In this document: positions 50,329-63,300 of the stretch, piece by piece
How the letters are laid out: each line of letters opens with the position of its first letter
How positions within the stretch are numbered: the stretch's first letter is position 1
Assembly (NCBI RefSeq): GCF_929443795.1
Contig: NC_064880.1
Span: 47,446,105-47,510,104, forward strand
DNA from: Astur gentilis
Taxonomy: Eukaryota; Chordata; Aves; Accipitriformes; Accipitridae
DNA: 64,000 nucleotides
Direction: 5' to 3'
Program-made: the position numbers and the translations under genes
Notes under the pieces: model-generated
What the model was told of the DNA's origin: nothing
What the model saw: only the letters and a program-made list of their open reading frames with translations
Databases searched by the model: none

Positions 50329-53300
50329 AACATGTAATCATGTCAATAAAACTCAAAGTACATCAATTATTTTTTTATGTTCCATGCACAACTACTCCAA
50401 GAAGCAAGCTCTTGTAAAGTGTTAGAAACATATTCCCAGGATAAAACCTTTATGTCAAGCAGCATACACCTCTTCTTTTAACATAAGGGGCTTTTGCTGT
50501 TACTCTATTTGGGGTTTTTTGTGTTATATAGGCTTATTACTAGCATGAAACAGCTTCAAAAGTAAGAAGAAAATTTCTGCATTTCAGTATACAGGGAATG
50601 TTTAAAGCAGAGCTGACATGTAGCTGACTTGCAATCAAAATTACTTTTCAGTGCAAGACCCTCAGCACCAACAATCCATGGAGTCATCTAAAATACTCTG
50701 ACTTAATTTTTCAAAATGATGAGCATAGTCTCTGAAAATCCTGTCCCAAGTTTTCTGCCAGTAGCACTTCTGAAACTGGAGCTAACTTTAAAAGGGTTAA
50801 CATGTCTTCTACAATCATGACACAAACAGTTTTAAAAATTTTTGTTGGCAGTGATACATTTTTAAAAACATTGCTTCAGTTTACTGAAAGTAAAAAAAAC
50901 CACACACACATTTTTATCATTCTTAGATCCTCATCTGCTTTGCTTTTAGACATCAGTCAGTATCTAGTCATTCTCTGGCTCCATGCATAAAATAATGCAT
51001 TTTTTTTTTCATTTGTAAATCACATTGAGGATACTTGCTTATTTATAAAAGCAGAAACCTAGAATTACTAACACCAGTATGCTGGACTTGTATTTAAAAA
51101 AATCCGGTGGTCTGAATTTGTAGTCACCAATCCTGATCCTTGAATCTGAGATTAACTTACTAGAACTGGTAGGTTTTGCATTGGCTGAGAACTGTAACAC
51201 TACTGTAGCATTTCAGATTGGCCAAAGATGTCTTGCTTGCTATTCCCACTGTGCCGGACTTACTGCTTTCCTTCCTTGGTGGGGAAAGGCTTTGAACTTT
51301 CTTGGCCTGATGCACCAATACAGCATCAGCCTGATTCCCTCAATGACACAAACACCACTGCCCCTAGTGATTTCAATTGCCTGCTGCCCGATGAAAAAGA
51401 GATGTTCCTTTTGCAAAGCCTTCCAAGCCAAAATAGGTAGTTCATATTCAAGTACAACACTAATTACGTTAACTTATTCACTGCTTTTGATGACCTCTCA
51501 GCCACCCTCCCAGGTAAGACAACCTTTTAAATTTACAAGTTATTGTATTGTTTTCCCTGTACTGCTCTTAGTCATCTTTCCAGCTGCATAGTGGTCAGAG
51601 CCATATTACAATGTTGAGTATGCTTCGCCGCAAACAGAAAAGAAATTGCAGCAAGTTTTTTCAGCCACTTTAAGAGAAAATCAAGAATAAAATCAGCAGT
51701 GTAAAACTAATGTAAACGATCTGAAGTTAATGTGTATAATCACAGAATTTAGATACCTTTGTAGTGGCATTATAGAAGACTCTAACAAGTATTTTCCCTC
51801 TACCCCCAAGCAGGTCAACTCTCAAGTCAGAAGATATTATTGCAACATTCAAACAGATAGACTATTACATTAAATAATACCATATGAGGAAAGTAGCTTG
51901 CTTTTGGAAAGTGGAAAGAGCAAGCTACTTTTTATTGACTGTGCAAAGAAAATTACTGAGAGTTCTGGAGTGCTATAAATTCACCTCGCAGTGTATTGCA
52001 TGATAACTTGATTGCATACATAGGAGATAAGAGTCCAGAGTCTCAGAGTGTGTAAATTTACACCATGTTCTTCAGATATGCTTATTTATTTATACTACTT
52101 GATTATCTAGCCTTCATATAATTGACTGTGTTCATAACACTCAGACTAAATTTACAAATTGCCCGTTTTGAACAGAGCACAATAAAGTCATCTAAAAATT
52201 TCCATGGAAGTTATTGAGATAACTTTATCAAAGGTACTGCTGGCTAAAAGAATGCTTACAACTGAAAACATTATTTTGCAAATATATTTTTGAAGTGCTA
52301 GAAAGACAATATCTTTTCTTCAAATGAGAATTTGTAACAGCTTCTCAAATATCTTAATAATGAAATTTTCTTTTGCATGCCATCTTTTAAAATATAGCTG
52401 CCATACACTTCTTTATTCTACCAAAGAATAAAATAAAGAAAAAGCGATTGAAAGGAACAGCCAAGGAGAAAAGATTAATTTGGAGATAGAACTGAGGATC
52501 CTCTAGGGTAGGATGTAGGATTGACACAGCTGCTTCCGATGGAAACCATGGTATTAGTCATGGTACACACAGTAAGTCTTGAAAGGGCTTTAGAACAATT
52601 CTGAAATTTCTTCTGCAGCAAGGAGAGTAACTTTGTACACAAAAGGAGGTCATTGTTCTGTACATATATAGAATAGACAGCTAGCCCTAATAATATTTGT
52701 AAAATGGGTTTGCAATAAGTTAAGGCAAATAATCTCCTATGTGCCAGAAAGCCCTTTTAACACACAAGCTAATGTTTATGCTATACATGTATTTATAGGC
52801 TCATATTTTCAAAGAAAACCATTATTTATTTCTGGCCTCCTCAACACCTTTTATAAATCTATGACAGAAAAGAAGAGTCATGGTTTAGGACCAGTCACCA
52901 GGTAGACTACAACAAGCACACTTTCTTTGCTGTGGCACATAGTACTATACCATACACTGAGTTATCAGCCACAAGACTGTACAAAAGATCCAAGACGGAT
53001 CTTGAGTACAACCCTCCCACCAGCCATGTTTTCCAAAGGTCTGGCATATGAGTTACCTCTTGGAATGACAGTAGATTTCCTACAGACATTCCAAACTGAT
53101 GTAATCAAAACCCTGCAAGTGATCTCAGTTGCAACAGGGAAAATTTGGAGGGAGGAAAGGATCAAAAGCCTAAATCATAAACTCTAAAGACTCCATTTAT
53201 TTCCTTTTTTCATTTGTTTTCTTCACATGCATTGTTTTGCCATTAATATATAACAAAAGCATCTGCTCTTTTGTATAAAAGACTTGTTTGGAATTTGCTT

Positions 53301-54811
53301 TCATCATAAGCCATAACAGAAACAAAATGACAGACTCCTACCTGGACTGCTATACAATAAAAACAATACCGATTCGTACTTGATTTCACTATAGGAGATA
53401 TGCTTCAGTTTAAATAGATCAACAAGTTTCAAACTTTACAATCAGAATTATTAGCAAACTTGCTCACTGGCATGGCTTTTAATATTCTTCTAATTTCCAG
53501 ACTAGAAGAAACACTTGTGTTCACTTGTTCTTGTACTTTTGACTAATCTTGACCATTATTAGCTCAAATACCTCATCCTCCCCATGACTATGGCTTGCAT
53601 GCACACTGACCAAGGTTAGCTCCTCAATGGTGGACTGGCTCACTCACGCTGGCCTGTATCTCATCTCACAACGATACAGCGCCAGCCCAAGATTGGTACC
53701 TCATAGGTTATTTCCCTATGAAGATCTGATAACAACTGACTTGCATGCATTTATAGAACATTTTCAGTAAAATTTATTTAATTTAAAATATTTTCAAGAT
53801 AAGAGTCTCAATAGATAATGACTTATTGAGGTATGCATACTGATAAACTAGGGTCCAAAATAAGCCACTTCATTAATAACTTGGTAATTACGTTCTGACA
53901 AATTATTGCTTTTGTTGAAAGTGAGGTGTTTTCTAAACAGCAAATAAAATCAAGGAGTAAAAGGTGCTTATCAGGAGTTAGTAAGTAAATATGATGCCAA
54001 GAGCCTTAAATAAAATTGGGAATGATTTTTGTTGATGCTGTACATTACTCAATGGAAACGATTTTCTGAATTGTTTCTGCTATTATTCTATGTCATGGAA
54101 CAACATGCAACAGTAATTATTTGATCCATATCTTTGATGTTCTTTAATAAATTCTGGATTAAAAGTTTGCAGCTTTATACTGATGCAAGTAGAATCAATG
54201 AATTCTTAAGTTCTACTGTGAAAGAATTGTAAAAACAGGTGTTGGTATTTGGGAACTGTAGTACTGAACACAGACCAGATGATTAATTTCATGATAGGTA
54301 CCACTGAAAGCAGTCCTAAAGAGAAAAGTTCATCGAGGCAGCTAGAAGAATATATTCATGAAACAAATCAAAACAATTTTAGAAATACTCAGTAAAATTA
54401 GATATTTAAAACTAATTCAAATTTGCTTAACATACCAATCCAGTTTCCCTTTATAATTCAGGTTCCACCTATCTAAAATACACAGTCTTTGTCATTTATT
54501 GATAAAATTAGTCTGTCAGATTCAATCAGGAGTCTGAATTAGCATTCAACAATACACAGATTCTGATTTTTATGCCTTATTAAAAGGCTAAATATTTACC
54601 GTAACTTTGATTATTTGCAATTTTGGATCTGACATAAGTCACACTAGACTTGCTAGGCTTTTAAACACTGCGTGATGTTCAGATAAGCTCTCAGAAAAGC
54701 CATTCTATTGGTGCTAAATTTTTTTTTTAATTTCTGTCTTGCAGTTGACCTGAAGTGGATGTACAGCATCTGTTTCCTCTCTGCACCAATTGCAATTTAT
54801 ACGGTTCCGTA

Positions 54812-55003
54812 CCAAAAACAAAAAAAAAACACAAAAAAACACCAACAAACTTTCTACTGAAAAAATATCACTGCAAACCCACAGATTTAAACAATGAACC
54901 TTAAATACTTAATTGCCTTTATATGACTCTTGAAAGAAAAATCTTTATTCCTGTGTACAATGAGACAAGTTGTTTGGGTTTTTTGGTTTTTGGGGGTTTT
55001 TTT
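54812..55003. repeat. A/C-rich tract and complementary G/T-rich tract
   Basis: An A/C low-complexity run (about 54812-54850) is followed some 120 bp later by a T/G run (about 54970-55003) with gggttttttgg and ggggg blocks. The two are roughly complementary and could pair in a transcript. Both may simply be expanded simple sequence. Confidence 0.5.
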
Positions 55004-58000
55004 TCAAAATAAAAATCTACCCCATCACCTTTTCTAGGCCCTTTTCAAAGCAAACCCACTGACAATGACAAAGGCTAATCACTCTACGTGATTCGATTCC
55101 CTCTTCTATACCGTGGTATTTACAGAACCTTGTTCACTTGCAATGACTCACCAGACTTGTATATGGTTCCTGCAGTTGTAAAAAGATTAACATTAGCTTT
55201 ATCACTGGATAAACAAGGAGAGAAATGAAAAACAATCACAAAATGTAAATGTAGTTATATACCCGTTTATTCTAGCTTGTTTTAATATAGAGTTTGTCAT
55301 TAAACTTAGGTCTTTTCCAGTGCCCAACAAAATCAGTGGAATGACTTCAACTGATCTTAGTATACACTGGATCAGATCTACAATTTGTTTAGAAATATTA
55401 TTTTGTTGTTATTCATTTTCCATGTAAGAAGTATGTACACATACATTAGTGGATTTTTAACCTTTTCTAAAAATACATTAAAACCTACAAAAAGTGAATC
55501 AGTGGTCTAATTCAGTCTTGAAAGTAGTTCACTACAAAGCTCTAGACCTAGATCTTCAAAGAAAATGTCATATTTCTGAAGCTAATCTACTCTAACAAAA
55601 TGAAAGCACTTAATGCTTTTTCAGTGTTACTTAAGCCCTACATCTGAATACCAGTATTTCAGTAGTTTTTCCACAACTACTTGTGAACATTTTCAATTCC
55701 TTATAAAATTAATTCAGAAGAAATCCTGATCCATAGGCAAGAAACTAGCAAATTAAAGCACATCACTAAGGTACTGGTTCCTCCTTAAACTTCAAGAGAA
55801 ATAGTTAAGAATGCACCTAAAAATTTATTTCAGCAAGGATAATGAAAATATCCTTTCTTTCTTAAAGAAACACTAATGCAGCCTGAAGAACAATATGTAG
55901 CTACCTTTTATTTTACCACAAGACAGAAGTGTTGGCTGAATAAAAATACCTAGAAACAGCATCAAAGAAAACCCTGGATAATGTTATTACACAGATTTGT
56001 ATAGATTTTTTAAAATGTTGTAAGACAAAGAAATGTCTGCATAGCAAGTCCTACAGAGAAGAGGAGATGATTTCCCCAAAAATTTGGTCAATTAATTATA
56101 TACCTTTGATGTTACTTTAAATATGCAGGTCCTCTCTTTATTACAGATTTTAGTGTAATGTGTTCTTGTGACATATAACTACATTATTAGAACATGAAAC
56201 TTACACAAGCAGGTTTTCTTATTTTTCCTTTGCTTTTTGAAACTACTGCAGAACAAGCACCATCCCCAAAGCTGATCCAGTAATGAAAAACACAGTAAAA
56301 ACAACTGGCCAAAACCAATCCCTCAGCCCCTACATGTTACTAAGAATCTGAGAAGCTGCAATGAAATACAACAAAGCATAATTCACATCAAATCAAAACA
56401 AACACAAACTAGTCATTTGTACACATCTTCCAGCTACAGAAAAGGACCAGTTTAGCACAGCAAAGCAAAATATGCTTCCATGTGTTTTCCATGTATATGT
56501 AGGCACAATACCCATGCATTGGGAGGAGGGAAAGTAAACCAAACTGAGCTGACAGATGTGGCAATGTACTACATTTGTAGAAACACAGAATGGTGCTAAT
56601 ACTGAGCTAGTCTGTGGGATAAGCTGGAAGAAGTAGACACAGCCTAAAACATCAAAGATCAAGAAAGAATAGTCACACTTGTCAACACCCATCACCAGAA
56701 GATCCTTCCTCAGGTCCCAGCCTTGTGTCATCAGCAGAAAATGCTTCAAATGGGGGAAAGCAAAGGGAATTGTATACAGGCTTAAAGTCTTCAAATTCAA
56801 CCACCCAAAGACAGTTACTCCTTTTCCTATCTAATACAATACGGGCTGCCAAAGCAAAACGAGAGAAGCAATGTTCAGGTGGTTAGGTTGCAGGTTCAAA
56901 ACAATAGACAAGGTGTTGGCTTCAGCTTGGGCAAGCCTAAGACTTCTGCTTCATCCATTTATGACACATCTTCAGCTGTTGCCGTGACAACACTGACATC
57001 TCCCCATGCTGTGAAGTGCTCTTAGTTTAAATATTGTATAAATGAACATAAATCTTTCATGTATTTCATGCAGCTATTGTTTGTGAAATGGGGGCAGTAT
57101 TCCTCTTCTCAGTTTTATTAGAGGAAGAAATATTATACAGATCAGTCATATTGTTATTCACTGAACACTGAAAAATTTCAACAGCCTAACCCAGCATAAT
57201 GTTAATATTTTTTATGAAAAGCAGTATAGTAAGGCTCTCTGTATCTTGAGCACAGGAAAGGACAGTTTCAACAGATTTGCTGTCCTGAAAAATTCAGGTT
57301 TGTTGGAAAATGAGACCTCTGTGATAACTTATTTTCCATGTAGAAACTTAAGCTAGTTCAAGTAAAAGATTTTTTTTTAAATGTTTCAATACTCTAAGTG
57401 AACATTTTCTGAAGATTTCCAATTAATAGGTTTTGATCTTTTAATTTTTAATTCCTTTTGGATATTATTCATAAACTTTGAAAATTTTCTTAGGATAACA
57501 ACACTCCCATCTATCTCTAGCTGGGTTTCTAAGCATAAACATGATGCCATGCTTTGTCTCAGGGCATTCTGCACTTCAGAATCAGTAAAAACCCTTATAG
57601 ACAGGGTACAGCTTCTATTATCACGTACATGTAAACCTGTAACAGTGATTCCATTATTTTCAATTCTACATTCATAAAAGTATTTGATATAAACCTAGAA
57701 ATAAATTAGATCTTCCTAGTTTTCTATGTGATTAAAGACATTTTATAACAAATACACAACCAGAGAGAAAAAAAGAAGAGTCAGCCCTTTAAAAAAAACA
57801 GTACCTTTCCACTGCAAAGGCCTATGAAGATGTTCACATAGGTATTACGATGTAAAACTGGCACCCAGTTCATATGCTGTTATAACTTTACATCACTGCT
57901 TTTGATACTGCTTGCTTGTTTTAACAGGGTCGTCTTCTAGGGGGTAGACTTATGTCTTTGCAGACAGAGCTGATAATTTCCATCCACATTGGTACAAAAC

Positions 58001-58399
58001 AAGGATGAGTTTATTTAGGACTAAATGTAGCTCACAGGATTGGGAGTGCATGTACTGCACCAGACACTGTTAACATTAGAGACAGTGTGTTTCGACTACC
58101 TTAATAAATTCACATCCTTCAGTTTCTTTGCCCACAACAGAAATCAACCTCCTGTGTCAGCTCTCTATCTCATGCCCTTCTTTTTATACAGAGAATCCAG
58201 AGCTTCTACTAACATCTTATAACATATATGTAGATTTTTCTATTACTTATATACAGATATTCCAGAATGAGATGATGCTGGGGAAACAGGGTATTTTTGT
58301 TTATAAATACACAGCAATGCTGTAATGACCTATAAGGAAATGCATTAAGTAAGATCAGACTTATCTTTAATCACTCCCTGTATTTTCATTATAGACAGG

Positions 58400-58412
58400 C
58401 AGATAGATAGAT
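58400..58412. repeat. Short (GATA)n microsatellite
   Basis: Three to four GATA units (cagatagatagatat). A simple repeat. Confidence 0.75.
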
Positions 58413-58879
58413 ATTTCATCTTCTCATTTTTTCTTTTAGGCTCACTTTTCATGGCTGTTGTAGCATTTAAATAGAGTTAATCAGTTCCCTCCAGAGCAAA
58501 GGCAAGTACTATAAACAGAGCTGCATGGCTCGAGGGATGTTCAGCAAACATGTTCAATCAACACTTGCTCCTTCTGGAATAAAAAGGATGTGCCTCTGCA
58601 TCAGATTTAGCCCTTGTCTACTGTTTGAATAGCATGGCAGTCCCCATCTATGCCATAGTATGATTTGCATTGTGGGGAAAAGGTCATAGGGTTATTCTAA
58701 AACTGTATTGCAAAGCCCAATTTTCATCTAATGAGGATTATCTAATTTACATCCGAAAACCTGTATTTACTGCAAACGTGCAAGTTACAAAAGAAGACAT
58801 GTGCAGGGCTGGAGCTGCTGGTGGGAACGCAGATTTAAATTTACTCTGCCAGGACTCTTATTCTATACAAGCATGTTAA

Positions 58880-59470
58880 TTATTATCACTGGAATAAAGA
58901 TTTTATTAAGCAAATGAATAATATCTTGAATCACAATATTATCCTTTTTTTCTGATTAAGTTAATTATAATTGAAAACAGCAACCTTGCAAGCATAGCAT
59001 TTGCTGGCACATGAGATGGTGTGCTGCTTTAAAAGGTGATAGCAATAGATAAGTCATTTAGTCATAATATGCGTTACAGAAAGGATCCTTATGAAAGTCA
59101 TCAGTAAATAAGTATCAAATTGTACTCCTGATTCTGTAAACCCCCACAGAAATTGGCAATTTCAGCCATGTTTAGTATCTCATTTAAGCTCATAAGATTA
59201 CCTATTACTCATAAGCAACTTTCTCTCTCTCATTTTAGTAGATTATAGGTTAATTATGAAAAGATTTGGAGCCTTCCTGACCTATCCCTTTACATCCCTA
59301 AAATCCATTAAGGAAAGATAACACAGGGCCATTGTTGCACAGACACATAGGTTCCTTTCATCTCTAGAGCCAAGTTGTGTGACTCCAATTTCCCATTAAT
59401 TAGGTAATCTTTCAGAGGATTATTTGCTAATTATCCTCAGTAGGATTTCAGCAAATGAAAAAATACACAC
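58880..59470. promoter_or_regulatory. Candidate conserved non-coding element (enhancer-like)
   Basis: Unique, non-repetitive AT-rich sequence dense in homeodomain-type cores (aagttaattataattg, ggttaattatg, cccattaattaggtaatc, gctaattatcc) with a Sox-type cattgttg. Such clustering is typical of deeply conserved developmental enhancers, but it is also easy to meet in AT-rich DNA. The regulatory call is inference. Confidence 0.3.
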
Positions 59471-59825
59471 ACAGAAAAAAAACCACAAAGACTTCTCTAA
59501 GAAATCTGGCATGCTATATGGAGTGCAGTATGCGAATACCCCAGAGATGCTGGGGGATCCTTCAACCATGACATTCCAGGTATAACAACTTAGTTGCGTT
59601 AACTGCTCCTGGGCAACAGAGAACCCAGGGTCTATTATACTGCAAAATCATCCAACACCAGGCAGGACTTTAAAATAAAATTATTTTACCAAAAAGCATG
59701 TTTAAGCAACTACTTGACAGATTTGGAAACAGCCACAAAAAATAAGTCTGATATCTGTTAAGAAATATTAGTTGTACAGCTTAAATAAGTAAGTTTTAAA
59801 TAGAATGAATCACTTAGATCACTAA

Positions 59826-60364
59826 TGTTGTGTGATTTAGCATGCTGTTCACTTCGTTAGCATAAGTAGCTAGATTTGCTGAAGCTTTAGGCCACAAGCT
59901 ATAAACTTTCACCTAGGTTTGCTGAACTTGTACTGAACTTGTATCTATTCAAGCAAGACAAGGCCTTCAGAGCCAAGACAAACCAGAAGATAAGGAAGGT
60001 ACAACTTGCAACAGCAGCTGCAACTAGACAAGATAACGGCTTGCCTGGAGACAGTGAAGGAATCCAATAAGGAGACAGAAGGTGTCAGAAGATCTCAGGC
60101 CAGAATCACTGTCGGACCAAAGGGTGCATGGAGATTGCATGAAGGGTGGATGAATAGTCTGTAAGGGTACAATTGCCTAGGGATTTCTTTGTTTGGGGTC
60201 CCTCCCCAGAGGCACCCAGCTCAAGCTGATCCTGCTGCTGTACCATCCTATTAAATTATTTATTTTTATGAGATTTGATGCCTGAGACTGCTTCAGGAAA
60301 CCTAGGGTTCGAACTACGGAGCGACTAACACTGGTCACCTGGACCGAACTGTGCTTCTTTAACA
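59826..60364 (+). mobile_element. Probable solo LTR of an avian endogenous retrovirus-like element
   Basis: A block of about 540 bp with LTR layout. It starts TG (tgttgtgtga) and has a GC-richer body, a polyadenylation signal attaaa near 60250, then a U5-like stretch (ttgatgcctgagactgcttc, later ttcgaactacggagcgacta) ending ttaaca. The text resembles LTRs I associate with avian ERV families, but I cannot name the family with confidence. No internal coding region lies on either side, so it is a solo LTR. A clean 5-bp target duplication at the TG and CA borders is not evident; ctaat occurs at 59822 and again at 60369, which would shift the borders slightly. Confidence 0.6.
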
Positions 60365-63300
60365 ATATCTAATAGCTATGTGTCATTTATTAGCTAAGGG
60401 AATTTCCTTCTTTTTCATTCTGCTTGCAAAGTTGAAGACAAACACAGGAGTGATTTTTGCACTTGTAATGACCAAGGACCAATTCTTAGGCAAGAAAAGT
60501 TTCCCAAGCAGTCTCTTCCCAAACAGAAATGCTTGCTTGGGTGGGAATCTTCCCTTGTAAACCTCCCTGCTGAGAACTACTTCATTTCTCAGTTTTTCCT
60601 GTAATGTTTCCTGTAATTGAGCAAACTCAATCAAGAAATATTTGCAGCTTCCTTACTAATCAAATACTACTTGTGGCAGTCTTTCTTTTAGCTATACGAT
60701 GGTGCTTTTGAAACATGCAGCCCTTTCTGCCAGACTAAAAAGAATTGGTTTATTAATAATATATTCATACGATGCAAACATGATTCATTCTGCCAGAACA
60801 GCTTAAGTCCTGGTACATAATATGTATTTTGAGAATCACTTCTCACACAACAAATGCTAGTGACACTAAGAAGTGCTCCTTACTATTTTGCTTATGATCA
60901 AAATTATCCGTGATGGATAAATTCAAATTTGAGGATTCTGATATATTTGGCCAAGGTTACAATTTTATCACAATTTCCAGGATTTGGAGGGCATGAGTTT
61001 CTATATGGTCTTGCTGTCTATATGCTTTTTGCAATACCACTTAAGTAAAGGTATTAAGATGACTCAATGTACTGGTCAAACAGGCTAAACAAGAAATACT
61101 GAACTGCTGCTGCCATTAGAGCTGAACACGTGGTAATAAACAAGCACCATCAGACAGTATGTGCTTGAAGAAATCTTTTTTCAGCCTTGCAATTATAACT
61201 ATCCATGCTTTACAGACTTTCTTTCACAGTCCTTCACTTTCCTTCACAAAGTTAAACTACAGTTGCCTGATACTCATGTGACTAGCTAACATAAAAACTG
61301 TCTAGTTCTGGGGTTTGAGCTACTACATGTCCACCAAATGCTACAGAGATTGCATCTAAAAATCAGTAAATCTCTCCCAAACTGCTATTCAGTTGACAAA
61401 TTGGACATCTGTAACCAGAAAGGATGAAACAGGGAGAGCTGTCAGACTTATCCTAGCAGTAGCAGAGTTTTACTCCTTCACCTCCTCCCAGCTAACCAAA
61501 ATGTGGCACAGAGTTTTGGCTGCTGCTGTTCTTGACTATTCTGACTTGCTGCTGCCATATCCTCCTCCATTATTTCCAAAGCATAGAAATGCCCGTTCTG
61601 TTCCAGGATCTCCTACACCCAAAATGAGAGCAGCAATGTGCCGCCACATGACTTGATGCAACTGAGATAAGCAAAATGATACCTCAAGCCAACTATCCAG
61701 CAACCAGAACAACAACAGATTAGTGCTGGCAGCTGCAGACCCGTCTCATTTGCTGCTGAGTCAAGCATTTGCAGCACATTTGACAGCAGCAGATACAGCC
61801 AACTGTGTTTAAGTTCCAGCAGCATGGAAGCATCCTGCCAGCAACTCTAGAGCCACAAAAATCCCAATGAAGACAACATCTAAGTTCATTAGCCTCCAAG
61901 TACTTACCGGATGTGAACTTTGGTCACTGAATTCAAGAGAGCTATTCAGAGAAAGTCAAGCATTGTCTTTGCAGTTGTAGAACTTGGGTGCCTTGGATAC
62001 ATGTCAGAAATTTGAAAACAAACCAAAAATGTTGTATACATGTCCATACGTGAAAAAAGCATCCACCTCTTTTGGTGACTTAAAGGAAAGGTAAAAATCC
62101 TTACCTATAATAGATTCATAAATACTTCTTACGCTACACTTCTGGTGTAATGTGCTGATGTCTTGAGTTACTGTAGATTGAGCATATTCAAGAAGATAAA
62201 TATTACTGTCCTGAACCACTTGTATATAGCATTCTTCTTATGAGATAACAAGAATATTTTTCAGTTTGACAGAAAGAAAACAATGCTCAACAAGAGCTGA
62301 TGTTTTACCAGCAAAGACTTTCTTAGAACACTTTAGAAACATCTGAATTAAATGTGCACCTCACAGCGCTGCCTGTACTTCCTTGAGGGATTGCTTTTGT
62401 AAAGAAGTAAGGCACCTAAGTTTTGAAGTTAAATAATGAAACAAAAGATACTCTAGTCTTATATTCTTTCAATTATCAAGGAAGTAATGACTGTCAAAAT
62501 GTGCTATATTTCCAAGTCTTTCTTTTTAAATTATCTACTCTTTTCAAACCCAGCACTTAAGAGTCATATATGTTATTCAGCATGTCAATCCTTGTGGTAA
62601 CATTTGGAAATCTAAGGGATATTTTTTTATCATGGCTATAAAGAAATTGTAAATAGATTATTCTTACTATACCCCATTGAAGATTTCTAAACACAGATAG
62701 TCATTCACATGCACCAAAGGTAAGGAATTCAGTCTTCAAAAAAGGAAAAATAGTCACCAGCACATATATTTAATGTAGTTCTGGTGGCCCAGCTTCAAAA
62801 ACTGGCAATTGCTCTTTTTTCTGTAAACGAATTTTACATTTATCTAACCATGCTGTCATGCATATGATCTGAAAGCAGGACACAAACACAATGTTACTTG
62901 TCCAACTCACCTAATGCCTCCCAAGAAAAGCAAACACATTTTGTTCAGAAAAGGAAAACATAAATTACATTGCATATTATGAAATTGTTACACTGTCCGT
63001 GGCATATAAATGAAAGGTCCATGAGTAAATATGGTGGGTATTCTGCAGATGTTACAGATGTGGTCAGCATACTGTCATATTCACAGAATTCTGCGAGCAA
63101 GCAAAGCGAACAGGAAAAGGGATATTCAAAACAAAGCCATCTGGACAGTACATTTAAGCAAAACAATGTCCCATATTAATGAATGTGCAACTAAGAGTTC
63201 AGCTATTCTTCTCTTAGTACAGCTAAGGTCGAGGAGGAGAATACATCGCTAATCTCTGCATTATCATTATGAGAATCATTTTTAATTGAAATTCTCTGGT

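Noticed and set aside
51181..51591. Plus-strand frame of 136 codons
   Set aside because: Starts with a non-ATG codon, resembles no protein and has no splice-site support.
56393..56800. Minus-strand frame of 135 codons, considered as a retropseudogene
   Set aside because: No convincing match to a known protein and no A-tail or boundaries of a retrocopy.
61899..61932. Possible TMEM163 N-terminal exon (minus strand reading EFSDQSSHP before gtaagt)
   Set aside because: Only FSD matches the expected QFSD region, the acceptor is weak, the frame meets a stop just upstream, and the phase of the join cannot be made to fit.
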